From: Saprospiraceae bacterium
Lineage (GTDB): Bacteria > Bacteroidota > Bacteroidia > Chitinophagales > Saprospiraceae
Length of the DNA stretch: 64,000 nt
Direction: 5' to 3'
Assembly (NCBI GenBank): GCA_020848995.1
Contig: JADLHA010000041.1
Location: 1-64,000 of the forward strand
This document shows, piece after piece, positions 8,851-18,337 of the stretch (position 1 is its first letter; each line of letters starts with the position of its first letter). The translations under genes and the position numbers were made by a program. The notes beneath the pieces were generated by a model. It was not told the DNA's origin. It did not search any database and worked only from the letters and a program-made list of their open reading frames with translations.

Positions 8851-11138
8851 ATTCTAAAACTCAGATTTCTGGGGGCTTCCATCAAACCCGGGCGCACGGT
8901 ATATGCCTCATTGAACGCGTTGAAGAGATTCAACTGCAGCGTCCATTGCCCCAGGTCCACGCCCAGCCGAACGTCGTGAAGGCGGTACCCGTGATCGTGT
9001 TCCGCCCTGAAATCTGCAATGCCCCGGATGAAGAGGGTGACCTGAAAGAGCCAGTCAATGGCCTCAACGTGCGAGGCGTATTGAATGGAATACCCGGCAA
9101 ACAAAGCCCCCCATCGTCCCGACAGATCCAACCTCAGCAAATCGCGGGAGCGATACTTTAAGATGTTTACATCTGCACTCGAATTGGCAGCATTCTGCTG
9201 GCCGATTGGGGCCCCCTCCCGCTCGTTGATCGGCAGGTTTTTGCCTTCCAGGTCAAATTCCAGGTATTGTGGGTTGATCCGGGTATAGCCCAATTGAAGA
9301 GCGGCGCTACCCCAGTTGAACGATTGCTGTACCTGCAGTTCGCATTCCACACCGCGTATTTTAGTATTCCCAATGTTCCGGGATTGAAACTGCAACTGGT
9401 TGTTCAGGACGAATTCCATCATATCGTAATACCGCGAGTCGAAATACGCAACATCTACCATGCCTTTGATCCCCCAAACTTTATAGCCCTGGCGAAGCCC
9501 AATTTCCCAACTGCGCCCGTATTCGGATCTCAGTTCCGGATTTGGGGCGATGCGAAGTCCTCCCGCAGTGGTCGAAATGTATTTCTCTGCTACAGAAGGG
9601 AAGCGAAATCCTTCGCCCAGCGAAGCCCTCAAATAACTTGCTCCAATGAGATTCCAATTGAGACCAAGCCGGTAAATCGTTCGCGAGTCTGCCTGATTTT
9701 GCGCGACTTCCCTGCCCTCAACCAGCCCGGGCCCATTCGATCCGTAATGCTCAAAGCGAAGGCCGCCTAATAGATTGAGTTGTTCAAAGAGCCGCTTTTC
9801 CACCTGGACATATGCCGATTGGTTTAACACCCTAAACGTGGTGTCGCTGTATAGTTTGGCCCTAGTCCAGGCTGCCGCACCGGCAATGCCAACAAATGCA
9901 TCCATCCCAAGGCCGTCAAAATGTTTTCGTAGCTGGTATTCCAAATATACAGAATGGCTGCGATTGTCCTGATCGTTATCGGCTCCGTTGTGGATGAAAT
10001 AATAGCGCCCGATGACTTTATGCAGAAAGCCTCTCCGGTTTTGCCAGCGAAGCGTAGGATCGAGACTCAGCCTCGTTTTACGGGTTGAGGTGGTTGCTCC
10101 ATCGGCACCTTCAAACAAACCATTGTCCTTCCAGTAAAAAAAATCGCTGCTGGTGCCCGTATTCAGATTCGCGCCCAGTCCTAACACCGTGCTGTCACTC
10201 AGATGCCATCGCATGCGACCACCTACTCTGAAAGAGGAGGCGTCGCTGCCCTTGTTAAAACCCATTTTTTCGCGGTAGCTGCCACTCAGGGAAATATCCG
10301 TATGCCGGAATCGTTGCCGGTGGGCCGCAGAAACGTAGGCTTCGAATGGCTGAGCATGTTCTCCTTCACGGGTCCACCATGCATTCGCGTTGCCCGGATC
10401 GAGGTAAAGGGTCTGTGAGAGGCTAAACTCTGTAACGGGTTCTGCCGAAGGCTCTTCACTTCTAAAATGCACCACCCCATTCATGGCAGCGCTCCCGTAC
10501 AGGGCGGATGATGCCCCTTTAATCACTTCAATCTGGCGAAGGTTTTCTGCTGGAAGATCGTCCCAGTAGGGCACGGCGGCATCTGATTGCATCATAGGCA
10601 GATCGTCGAGCATCAGCAGTACGCGGCTTCCTGCACCGTAACTGTAACCGGAACCACCCCGGATGTTTGCCTGCCCATCGATGAGTTGGACTCCAGGAAT
10701 TCGGTCAAGCGCCCTTTCCACACTAAGCGAATTCAGCCTAGAGGGCATCTGGGAGTTGATCACACTCATCGATACAGCGCTTTCGGCAATGGGGCGTTCG
10801 TATTTAGAAGCACTGACCACCGCAGTGGACAGCAGGTATGAATTGGGGTCCATCTTCAGCACGCCCAGGTCCTCCCCAACTCGGAACGGAATGGAAAGGT
10901 CTTTGTATCCCACACAACGCAAGAACAATTCTCCTGAGCTGCTATCAGCAAAAACGCCAAAATGTCCTTCGGCATTGGTTTGCACCGACCTCCCTGAATA
11001 TCGCACCTCAACGCCAGGTAGCGGCTCGGCCGTTTCAGCGTCGATGACCTTTCCCTTCAACAAGGGAGCATCTTGCTGGCCAGCGATCTCCAGCCAACAA
11101 ATAATGAACAGTAATGAAACCAGTCGGGGCACAAACAC
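8835..11138 (-). CDS. TonB-dependent outer-membrane receptor
   Basis: The 767-residue protein has a signal peptide (about 1-20), a carboxypeptidase-regulatory-like domain (KGKVIDAETAEPLPGVEV, about 28-100), a plug domain (IPGVQLIDGQANIRGGSG; GASSALYGSAAMNGVV) and a 22-strand-type barrel ending in an aromatic-rich strand (SFRINYRL). Such receptors take up metal chelates, vitamins or glycans using energy from TonB. No SusD partner is adjacent, so a SusCD glycan system is unlikely; the ligand is unknown. The start is a GTG at 11138, with a second GTG two codons later. No TonB box can be assigned with confidence. Transcribed divergently from the cargo gene at 11178. Confidence 0.9.
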   Translation of the reverse strand: MFVPRLVSLLFIICWLEIAGQQDAPLLKGKVIDAETAEPLPGVEVRYSGRSVQTNAEGHFGVFADSSSGELFLRCVGYKDLSIPFRVGEDLGVLKMDPNSYLLSTAVVSASKYERPIAESAVSMSVINSQMPSRLNSLSVERALDRIPGVQLIDGQANIRGGSGYSYGAGSRVLLMLDDLPMMQSDAAVPYWDDLPAENLRQIEVIKGASSALYGSAAMNGVVHFRSEEPSAEPVTEFSLSQTLYLDPGNANAWWTREGEHAQPFEAYVSAAHRQRFRHTDISLSGSYREKMGFNKGSDASSFRVGGRMRWHLSDSTVLGLGANLNTGTSSDFFYWKDNGLFEGADGATTSTRKTRLSLDPTLRWQNRRGFLHKVIGRYYFIHNGADNDQDNRSHSVYLEYQLRKHFDGLGMDAFVGIAGAAAWTRAKLYSDTTFRVLNQSAYVQVEKRLFEQLNLLGGLRFEHYGSNGPGLVEGREVAQNQADSRTIYRLGLNWNLIGASYLRASLGEGFRFPSVAEKYISTTAGGLRIAPNPELRSEYGRSWEIGLRQGYKVWGIKGMVDVAYFDSRYYDMMEFVLNNQLQFQSRNIGNTKIRGVECELQVQQSFNWGSAALQLGYTRINPQYLEFDLEGKNLPINEREGAPIGQQNAANSSADVNILKYRSRDLLRLDLSGRWGALFAGYSIQYASHVEAIDWLFQVTLFIRGIADFRAEHDHGYRLHDVRLGVDLGQWTLQLNLFNAFNEAYTVRPGLMEAPRNLSFRINYRL

Positions 11139-11177
11139 AATAAACCTTATATTAGAGCCACAAAATACCTACAAAAT

Positions 11178-11957
11178 ATGAAGCACCTCTACTTCATCGC
11201 CCTGTTTGCTGGAACGTCGCTTTTTCTCGGGGCCCAATCCTGCCTGCCCGACAGCACCCTGGTGGATTCTTCGGCTGGCGTTTATCCCAAACCCATTACG
11301 GAAAGCAACCCCAATGGCGGGATCAACAAAAAGGCCTGTATCAACAAGCCCTATGAATTTACATTTACCGTCGTCGTACCGGATACCGTTGAGATTCCGA
11401 TTTTGCCAGCCCCGATCCCCCTTGAAAAAGTGGCCATTGATACCGTCGGCGCAATCAGCAATCTTCCCGCGGGGCTTAGCTACCATTGCAACCCGCCGAA
11501 TTGCGTGTTCAATAAAAATCAAATTGGTTGTTTGCTCCTCCAAGGAACGCCCACCGATGCGAATGCTCCGGGCGAATACAAGCCCATCATTAAACTCAAA
11601 CTCACCGTCAACGTAGGGATTAGTTTTGACTATACCACCGAGTACCCTGGGGCTGCCTTCCCGGGAGAATACATCCTCACCCTGCTCAGCGAACAGGATT
11701 GCGCTTCAGCGAACCAATTTGCATCCAACGATGCCAATTACTGGTTTCCCAATCCAGTTTCGGGGTCCCTTTTGTTCAATCGGTCCAACCCTGAAAACGT
11801 GCGTATTTACGACGCTTCGGGTAAATTACTTTTACAGAAACATTCGTTGAACAACGGCAACTTAGTACTTCCAGACCGGATCCTGCCTGGTGTGTATTGG
11901 ATCCATTCCAGCCTTCGAGGCTATCCTTCCATGCAAAAACTGGTAGTGATTCACTAG
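11178..11957 (+). CDS. Secreted protein with T9SS type A C-terminal sorting domain
   Basis: The protein has a signal peptide (about 1-20, ending in a small-residue GAQS context) and a cysteine-containing beta-rich central region without a recognised domain. The C-terminal ~75 residues are a T9SS type A sorting domain (WFPNPVSG, then VRIYDASGKLL and LPGVYWIHS). Sorting domains of this type are removed at the cell surface after passage through the T9SS. A paired-cysteine, Pro/Asn-rich middle suggests an immunoglobulin-like or putative-Ig fold, but I cannot name it. 39 bp separate it from the divergent TonB receptor gene, a possible but unproved functional link. Confidence 0.75.
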   Translation: MKHLYFIALFAGTSLFLGAQSCLPDSTLVDSSAGVYPKPITESNPNGGINKKACINKPYEFTFTVVVPDTVEIPILPAPIPLEKVAIDTVGAISNLPAGLSYHCNPPNCVFNKNQIGCLLLQGTPTDANAPGEYKPIIKLKLTVNVGISFDYTTEYPGAAFPGEYILTLLSEQDCASANQFASNDANYWFPNPVSGSLLFNRSNPENVRIYDASGKLLLQKHSLNNGNLVLPDRILPGVYWIHSSLRGYPSMQKLVVIH

Positions 11958-11977
11958 CCGAAGTGGCCCCTTAGAGT

Positions 11978-12003
11978 GGGCAAACAACGATTTGTTTTAG
12001 CCC
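11978..12003. terminator. Possible bidirectional hairpin between convergent genes
   Basis: GGGC-AAACAA, a 4-nt loop, TTGTTT, then TA and GCCC form a stem with a 2-nt bulge between two convergent genes. No strong U-tract follows, so it is a weak terminator candidate. Confidence 0.35.
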
Positions 12004-12043
12004 TTACAATAAGAAAAGACGACGGATTGGCCGGGTTTGAAGC

Positions 12044-12535
12044 TCACTCTTCTTCTTCGTCCTCCAATTCGTCGAAAAATATCGGATCGATCATGGGCAG
12101 ACCCACCCATGCCACTTCTTCCCGGCTCACCGACATCATCCGGAGAAACCCGCCACTGCTGCGCGCGATTTGGTCGGCATAGGACAAAAAAGAATTGTAG
12201 AGTTGGCTGGCGGTGCGCATCGGCAACTTCTTCATGATGGAGTTAATCCCCGCTAACCTTCGGCTCAGCTCTTCGCAACGATCATCCGCAGCTGGGGGCA
12301 TTTCGGCGATCAGACCCTCAAACAGTCCGCTGAACTGAGTGTCGACGTCCTTGTAATAGGCCTTGAGATCGAAAGCGTTATGGTAACTTCTGATCTTGAC
12401 GATCTTCTCCGCCCAGGTCTGTTCCCGGAGGTCCACCTGGTCGTCCGCTCCTGCAATCAGCAGGGCGATCATCGGAACGGCATCAATGAGTTGCTGGTAC
12501 TCCTCTGCTGACAAATCTTTAAACTGATGGTTCAT
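12044..12535 (-). CDS. Conserved small acidic protein of unknown function
   Basis: The 163-residue soluble protein is mainly alpha-helical by composition. It starts MNHQFKDLSAEEYQQLIDAV and has an IAGADDQVD segment at about 27-35, reminiscent of the acidic metal-binding motif of TerB-like helical domains. It ends in a run of glutamates and aspartates. There is no signal peptide or membrane helix. A TerB-fold relationship is only a suggestion from one motif. It is convergent with the upstream cargo gene and divergent from mutS, with no operon partner. Confidence 0.7.
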   Translation of the reverse strand: MNHQFKDLSAEEYQQLIDAVPMIALLIAGADDQVDLREQTWAEKIVKIRSYHNAFDLKAYYKDVDTQFSGLFEGLIAEMPPAADDRCEELSRRLAGINSIMKKLPMRTASQLYNSFLSYADQIARSSGGFLRMMSVSREEVAWVGLPMIDPIFFDELEDEEEE

Positions 12536-12634
12536 AAATCGGATTAAAAGGAACCCCTGTGGACTACAAATTTAATACGAATCCTCATCTGACCAAATAT
12601 CCGTGTTGGGTAATCGACATGCATCTGGCATACT

Positions 12635-12642
12635 TATCTTTG
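12635..12642 (+). promoter_or_regulatory. -7 promoter box (TATCTTTG) for mutS
   Basis: Exact TAnnTTTG match, ending 15 nt before the TTG taken as the mutS start. Confidence 0.55.
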
Positions 12643-12656
12643 CCCAAATTATCTAA

Positions 12657-15308
12657 TTGAAAGAGCAACCCCTCCTCTTGTTTGATCTGACGGCGACCAC
12701 GCCATTGATGGAGCAGTACTACTCCATGAAGGCCAAACATCCCGATGCCATCCTGCTTTATCGCGTGGGAGATTTTTACGAAACATTTGGCGAAGATGCA
12801 TTGATCACTTCAAAAGTCCTGGGCATTGTCCTTACCAAGCGAAACAATGGAGGATCTGACGTAGAACTTGCAGGGTTTCCGCACCACGCTCTGGACACCT
12901 ACCTGCCCAAACTGGTGAGAGCAGGTTACCGGGTTGCATTATGCGAACAGCTCGAAAAGCCCGTTAAAGGGAAAAAGGTAGTCCGAAGGGGAATCACCGA
13001 CGTGATCACTCCCGGAGTGACCACCGACGACAAGTTGCTCGACGTAAGAAAGAACAATTTCCTCGCTGCCGTATACTTTGGCAACAACATCATCGGCATT
13101 GCCCTCGCCGATGTCTCTACGGGGGAATTCTTTTTGTCAGAGGGCGACGTTCCCTATATCAGGAAATTGCTTCAAAGTTTCAATCCTTCGGAGATCGTCC
13201 TTTGCCGCAGCCGGACACAGGAATTTGAAAAGCTATTCGGCGACCAATATTATACCTACGCGCTTGAAGAATGGATTTTTCAACACGTTTTCGCACGCAA
13301 TAAACTTCTGGAGCATTTCAAGGTAAGCAGTCTGAAAGGCTTTGGAATCGAAGATTATACAGCCGGTCAAACGGCAGCCGGGGTCATTTTGCACTACCTC
13401 GAATCAACAGAGACCAAAAACCCCGCTCACCTTTCACAGATCAGCCGGCTTTCCAATGAGGATTGCGTTTGGATGGATCGTTTCACCATACGGAATTTGG
13501 AGCTCATTGAATCCATTCACCCCGAGGGCAAGACCTTATTATCCATCATAGACCATACCCTCACCCCTATGGGTTCAAGGTTGTTGCGAAAATGGATCGT
13601 TCTCCCACTGCTCGATGCAACCAAGATCCAGGCAAGGCTCGACATGGTAGAAAGCATTATTGAGCACGACCACCTCAACGATGAGCTCGATGGGCTGCTG
13701 CAACAGTTTGGCGATCTCGAACGGCTCGTTTCCAAAATTCCACTTCGCCGGATCTCACCCAGGGAAATCAACCACATCAAAAAGTGCTTATTGCTTACGA
13801 AACCCCTCAAAGAATTGCTGGGCAATCAGGCGAATGCAGGCCTCCGAACCATTGGCTCAAACCTGCAGGTTTGTGAAGAACTCACCGGGATCATTTCCAG
13901 CCGCCTTGCAGATGATGCCCCAAATCATACCAACAAAGGAGGCATCTTTCGCACGGGGTTTTCCAAGGAGCTCGACGAGCTCAAATATCTTTTGACCAAC
14001 AGCAAAGACCTCCTTGTAGAAATTCAGGTACGCGAGGCGATGAATACGGGCATTCCCAACCTCAAAGTGGGCTATAATTCCGTTTTTGGGTACTACCTCG
14101 AGGTTACCAACAAATACAAAAATCAGGGACTGATACCTGCACACTGGATCCGCAAGCAAACGATGTCAAACGGGGAAAGATACGTCACCGAAGAGCTCAA
14201 AAACCTGGAAGTCAAAATTTTGGGAGCAGAAGAGCGCATCGTTCAGCTTGAGGAGGAGTTGTTTGAGCAGCTCGTCGACGCGATGCAGGATTATCTGCTC
14301 AGCTTGCAGCAGAATGCACAGCATATAGCCAGCCTGGATGTTTTGCATTCGTTTGCCACTGTGGCCTTATTGAATTCATTCAATAAACCCCAGGTTGACG
14401 ACAGCAGGATCATCGATATCAAAGCGGGAAGACACCCTGTCATCGAGCGACAATTGCCGGATGGTGAACACTACATTGCCAACGACGTATTTCTCGATTG
14501 CGACACCCACCAGGTCCTTATGATCACCGGGCCCAATATGTCTGGCAAATCAGCCTTGCTTCGCCAAACTGCCTTGATTTGTCTGCTCGCTCAGGTTGGA
14601 TCTTACGTTCCTGCAAGAGAGGCGCGCCTGGGAGTCGTGGATCGAATATTTACCCGAGTCGGTGCAACGGACAACATCTCTTCAGGAGAATCAACCTTTA
14701 TGGTTGAGATGAATGAGACATCTTCCATATTGAACAACTTATCTGACCGGTCGCTGATTTTATTGGATGAGATTGGGAGGGGAACCAGTACTTACGATGG
14801 TATTTCCATAGCCTGGGCCATTGCGGAGTTTATTCATAACGTACCCGAACGAAGGGCAAAAACGCTCTTCGCCACTCACTATCACGAACTCAATGAACTC
14901 GCAGAATTCCTACCAAGAATTCAAAACTACCATGTAGCGACCCAGGAACTTGCCGATCGGGTTGTCTTCCTGCGCAAATTGGTAAAAGGTGGCAGCGAGC
15001 ATTCCTTCGGTATCCACGTTGCCCAGATGGCAGGTATGCCACGTGAGGTCATTTTGCGCGCTCAGGATATCCTGCACGCTCTGGAGCAAAAAAGGGGTTC
15101 TGCTGAACCAAAATCCAATGCATCACTGGCACCGCCCCTATCCGACACCTTCCAACGCTCACCGCAAGACAGCAGCAATGCGGAAATCATTCAGCGAATC
15201 AGCCAGCTAAAACTGGAAACACTCACTCCAATCGAATGCATGATGAAACTGGCTGAACTTCAAAACCTGATCGAGGCGAACGCTCAACCGGTCCGCCCCA
15301 ATCCATGA
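12657..15308 (+). CDS. mutS: DNA mismatch repair protein MutS
   Basis: The protein carries the mismatch-recognition Phe-x-Glu in GDFYETFGED (about 38-47), connector and lever/clamp domains, Walker A GPNMSGKSALLRQ, and Walker B with signature ILLDEIGRGTSTYDG, followed by the helix-turn-helix dimer region (MAGMPREVILRAQDIL). It ends with a short C-terminal tail. MutS binds mispaired or looped bases and recruits MutL. 883 residues is normal for the family. The first usable codon is TTG at 12657, 15 nt after a -7 box; the alternative ATG at 12708 would remove the residues preceding the conserved MEQYY segment. I favour the TTG. Monocistronic. Confidence 0.95.
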   Translation: MKEQPLLLFDLTATTPLMEQYYSMKAKHPDAILLYRVGDFYETFGEDALITSKVLGIVLTKRNNGGSDVELAGFPHHALDTYLPKLVRAGYRVALCEQLEKPVKGKKVVRRGITDVITPGVTTDDKLLDVRKNNFLAAVYFGNNIIGIALADVSTGEFFLSEGDVPYIRKLLQSFNPSEIVLCRSRTQEFEKLFGDQYYTYALEEWIFQHVFARNKLLEHFKVSSLKGFGIEDYTAGQTAAGVILHYLESTETKNPAHLSQISRLSNEDCVWMDRFTIRNLELIESIHPEGKTLLSIIDHTLTPMGSRLLRKWIVLPLLDATKIQARLDMVESIIEHDHLNDELDGLLQQFGDLERLVSKIPLRRISPREINHIKKCLLLTKPLKELLGNQANAGLRTIGSNLQVCEELTGIISSRLADDAPNHTNKGGIFRTGFSKELDELKYLLTNSKDLLVEIQVREAMNTGIPNLKVGYNSVFGYYLEVTNKYKNQGLIPAHWIRKQTMSNGERYVTEELKNLEVKILGAEERIVQLEEELFEQLVDAMQDYLLSLQQNAQHIASLDVLHSFATVALLNSFNKPQVDDSRIIDIKAGRHPVIERQLPDGEHYIANDVFLDCDTHQVLMITGPNMSGKSALLRQTALICLLAQVGSYVPAREARLGVVDRIFTRVGATDNISSGESTFMVEMNETSSILNNLSDRSLILLDEIGRGTSTYDGISIAWAIAEFIHNVPERRAKTLFATHYHELNELAEFLPRIQNYHVATQELADRVVFLRKLVKGGSEHSFGIHVAQMAGMPREVILRAQDILHALEQKRGSAEPKSNASLAPPLSDTFQRSPQDSSNAEIIQRISQLKLETLTPIECMMKLAELQNLIEANAQPVRPNP

Positions 15309-15345
15309 TTCGGTGCCTGCTTCAGCGCAGAGTTATGCGTTAACC

Positions 15346-15361
15346 CTTCTGTCAGCAGAAG
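15346..15361. terminator. Short hairpin between convergent mutS and cargo gene
   Basis: A 6-bp perfect stem (CTTCTG / CAGAAG) with tetraloop TCAG in the 59-bp gap between convergent genes. No U-tract is present, so terminator function is only inferred from position. Confidence 0.3.
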
Positions 15362-15367
15362 CCATGA

Positions 15368-18268
15368 CTATTCAGTTACGACCCAGCGCAGGGACTTGTA
15401 TTCTCCTTTGACTTCAACGGCAAGGAAGTAAATTCCAGGCTTCAAATCCAATGTTCCCAAGGGCAATTCAAGGGATTGCCCGTAGAATTCATTGCGAAAA
15501 TGCAAACCGGAAAGTACATCGAAGATGCTCAGCCTCACCTGTGCCGTTTCCGACAATTGCAATTTAAGCACAGATTCCCTCCCCGGATTGGGCTGCACGG
15601 TTAGTTCGCGCAAAACGTGAACCTGCTCGTCGGCAACGAGTTCCTTAACTTCAAAAGGACCCAGTTCCCGCTGGCAATTGTTGCTGTCGTCAATGGTACA
15701 GGTATAGTTCCCAGGTTCCAAACCGCTTGCCGGGTTGGATGTTTGACCGTCGCTCCAAATGAACGAGTATGGGCTGATCCCACCAATTATATCGAGATGT
15801 ATGCTGCCATCAGCTTTTCCGGCTGCTGCATGTACAATGGTGACATCGCGCATGGCTATTGCTGCCGGTTGACGAATCTCAAAACTGCGCTCGAGTACAG
15901 TTCCCTGTTGGTCGCTGATTGTTACTGCATAAGTACCCGCTTCGAGAGAGCTGATTTTATCTGTCTGAGCACCGTTGGACCAACTGTATTGGTAAGGTGG
16001 CAAGCCTCCCTGAACGCTGAGGGCAATTTGACCGTCGTTGCCGGCATGGCAACGCACGTGGTTCAACTCCCAATTGGCGAGGGTCAGCACCGATGATATG
16101 CCAACCAGCAGGGTCTTGCACGTCTGATGATTTCCACAATTGTTTTCAACCTCAAGGCATACCTCATAGGCCCCATCGGCTGCGTAGGTATGAGTGGGGT
16201 TGCGCTCCAGGGAGGTCGTCGCGTCTCCAAATTGCCACAACCAGCGATCGGGAATTCCAATGGACTGGTCCTGAAACTGTACACTGCGAACATCGATCGA
16301 TTGACCATAGACTGCTTCGGGTTTTGCCTGCTCCTCTACGGTCACCACAACTGATTCCTTACAAAAATTGACGAGATTGCTCACTTCTAAATCGTAATCG
16401 CCCGCTTTGCCAACCGTAGGGAACAGAGAATGTTCTCCACTGATCAGGAGTCCATTATTGGTAGTCCAGGAATATGCAAACTGAGGTCCCTGTGACGAAG
16501 CGTTTCCATCAATCGCGATCTCCTTGATTAGACAGTTGAGGTATCCTTCCGGTTCTGCAGCAGCCAGTGGCTTTTCAGTGTCAGAAGTTACTTCAACGGT
16601 ATCCCTGCTGATGCAGAGGTTGATGGTATCGAGTACATGGAGTACGAACTTTCCGGAATCGCTCGCTTTTAACAGGTCTCCTTTCTGTACAAACGCTGTA
16701 TCATTCACTTTGAGCCAGTAGAAGTTAACCTGTTTGTCTTTGCTTTTACCCAAAATTGAAGTTTCTTGGATCAGGCAATTCAGTACCGTGTCGCCCACCG
16801 CCGATTTGTCGGGAAATACGCGTTGGTCAATAACCTCTACAGAATCGTAAGCCACACACTGAGTAGACCTGTTTTGGACTTTGATCACATAGAGTCCGGG
16901 CAGATCGACGTCAGGAATGATCTCATCAGCACCCCTTACAATGTGTCCGTTCTTTGTAGTCCACAGGTATTCAATTTCTGTGCCCGTTTCAGACATGGAA
17001 CCATCGAGCCATATCGTGTCCTGAATGCAATCGAGGTCTTTGTCTCCGCCAGCACTCGCCGCTGGCTTGTGGGTGACATCTACAAATACCGAAGTTTGCT
17101 CGTTGCATCCGTTTGCGTCTGTCACGGTAACCCCGTAGGTTGTTCCCCCATAAAGATCCTCGAAATAAGGGTTGGACTGCTTTCCAAAGCCCATATCGTA
17201 TTCATACGGAGCAACCCCGCCACTCCCTTTCGCCAGGATGCTCCCGTTGACCTGGTCACAGCTTTCTTTTGTGGCGCTTGCGCTCAATTTTAAGAGCGTG
17301 GGTTGGTTCAGGGTATATGACTTTGTCGTAGTGCATCCATTCAGATCAGTAACCGTCAAACCATAGGGACCCGATTTTACTCCGAGCAAATCCGGACCGG
17401 TTTGCCCGTTGGACCAGGAATAGGCATAGGGCGGGGTACCATAATCTACTTGTGTATAGACGCTGCCACTTGCGTCACCAAAGCAGGCGACGTGAGTGAT
17501 CTGGGAACCCGTAACAGCGACCCGTTTTGAAGGGCCTTCGACTTCATAAGGACCATAAGCTTTAAAGTATTGATTTTGGTCCGTGATCGTTACGGAATAG
17601 CTGCCCCCGGGAAGGTTGCTGAGGTCCTTGGTCGTTGCACCATTCGACCATTTGTAGGTGAGCGAGCCATATCCTCCCGTAATGGCCAGGGTGATCTTGC
17701 CATTGTCGCCACATTGGGAATGGACGACATTTGCGGTCGCGTTCAATTTAAAGCTTTTGGTAATCCAATTGAAGTATTCCGAATAAGAACGCGATTTGAT
17801 CAGCCAGGTGCGTTTATCGGGGGAGATGACGTAAAGCGTGGGGTAATAGGCAATGGAGTAATCGCTTTTTACCGTCGGTCCATTGGTGGAAGAAAGGTCA
17901 GTAATGGGATACGGAGTCCCCGTGACCCAATCGCCCTGGGTGGTATTGTTGCAACCGGCAGGGCCATACAGGCAATTGGTGTTGGTGTTCCAATCCGCTT
18001 CGATCATAATGACCGTGGTTTCCGCCAATAGATTGCTGTAAACCTGCTCCATGACTCCACTGGTTTTAAATGTCCAGCATGGTCCGCACCAGGTCGCCAT
18101 GAAGTCCAGGCAGGCAGCCTTATTCGCCCCCATCATATCGTAAAGGGTATAACTATTTCCATCGATCGTCGTCACCGTAAAATCGGGTGCCGTGGATCCG
18201 TTTGCAAGTTGGGAGTAGCCTGGGGAGGCCAGAAGAAAAAGGGCAAAAGCAACAAAAGTCAGTTTCAT
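15368..18268 (-). CDS. Secreted thioredoxin-like / SprB-repeat / PKD protein with T9SS sorting domain
   Basis: The 966-residue protein has a signal peptide (1-19) and a thioredoxin-like domain (about 21-175) with active-site WCGPC at 60-64. SprB-type repeats follow, each with a YxWSNG or similar core and a GxYxVTIxD end (about 185-235, 262-313, a more divergent one near 330-390, and two near 750-850). Ig-like segments and a PKD domain (WQFGDATTSLERNPTHTY, about 685-705) lie between, and the last ~70 residues are a T9SS type A sorting domain (VQPNPGRE; LKPGIYFLAVE). SprB repeats are known from a Flavobacterium gliding adhesin. A redox domain fused to adhesin repeats and exported by T9SS suggests surface disulfide chemistry or a redox-domain fold reused for adhesion. 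Monocistronic. Confidence 0.8.
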   Translation of the reverse strand: MKLTFVAFALFLLASPGYSQLANGSTAPDFTVTTIDGNSYTLYDMMGANKAACLDFMATWCGPCWTFKTSGVMEQVYSNLLAETTVIMIEADWNTNTNCLYGPAGCNNTTQGDWVTGTPYPITDLSSTNGPTVKSDYSIAYYPTLYVISPDKRTWLIKSRSYSEYFNWITKSFKLNATANVVHSQCGDNGKITLAITGGYGSLTYKWSNGATTKDLSNLPGGSYSVTITDQNQYFKAYGPYEVEGPSKRVAVTGSQITHVACFGDASGSVYTQVDYGTPPYAYSWSNGQTGPDLLGVKSGPYGLTVTDLNGCTTTKSYTLNQPTLLKLSASATKESCDQVNGSILAKGSGGVAPYEYDMGFGKQSNPYFEDLYGGTTYGVTVTDANGCNEQTSVFVDVTHKPAASAGGDKDLDCIQDTIWLDGSMSETGTEIEYLWTTKNGHIVRGADEIIPDVDLPGLYVIKVQNRSTQCVAYDSVEVIDQRVFPDKSAVGDTVLNCLIQETSILGKSKDKQVNFYWLKVNDTAFVQKGDLLKASDSGKFVLHVLDTINLCISRDTVEVTSDTEKPLAAAEPEGYLNCLIKEIAIDGNASSQGPQFAYSWTTNNGLLISGEHSLFPTVGKAGDYDLEVSNLVNFCKESVVVTVEEQAKPEAVYGQSIDVRSVQFQDQSIGIPDRWLWQFGDATTSLERNPTHTYAADGAYEVCLEVENNCGNHQTCKTLLVGISSVLTLANWELNHVRCHAGNDGQIALSVQGGLPPYQYSWSNGAQTDKISSLEAGTYAVTISDQQGTVLERSFEIRQPAAIAMRDVTIVHAAAGKADGSIHLDIIGGISPYSFIWSDGQTSNPASGLEPGNYTCTIDDSNNCQRELGPFEVKELVADEQVHVLRELTVQPNPGRESVLKLQLSETAQVRLSIFDVLSGLHFRNEFYGQSLELPLGTLDLKPGIYFLAVEVKGEYKSLRWVVTE

Positions 18269-18337
18269 ATTCGGGAATTTCCAGTAAAACTATGAATAAT
18301 TCCCAATTTTCAAAAAATTGCTTGGTTAAAAGAGAAT

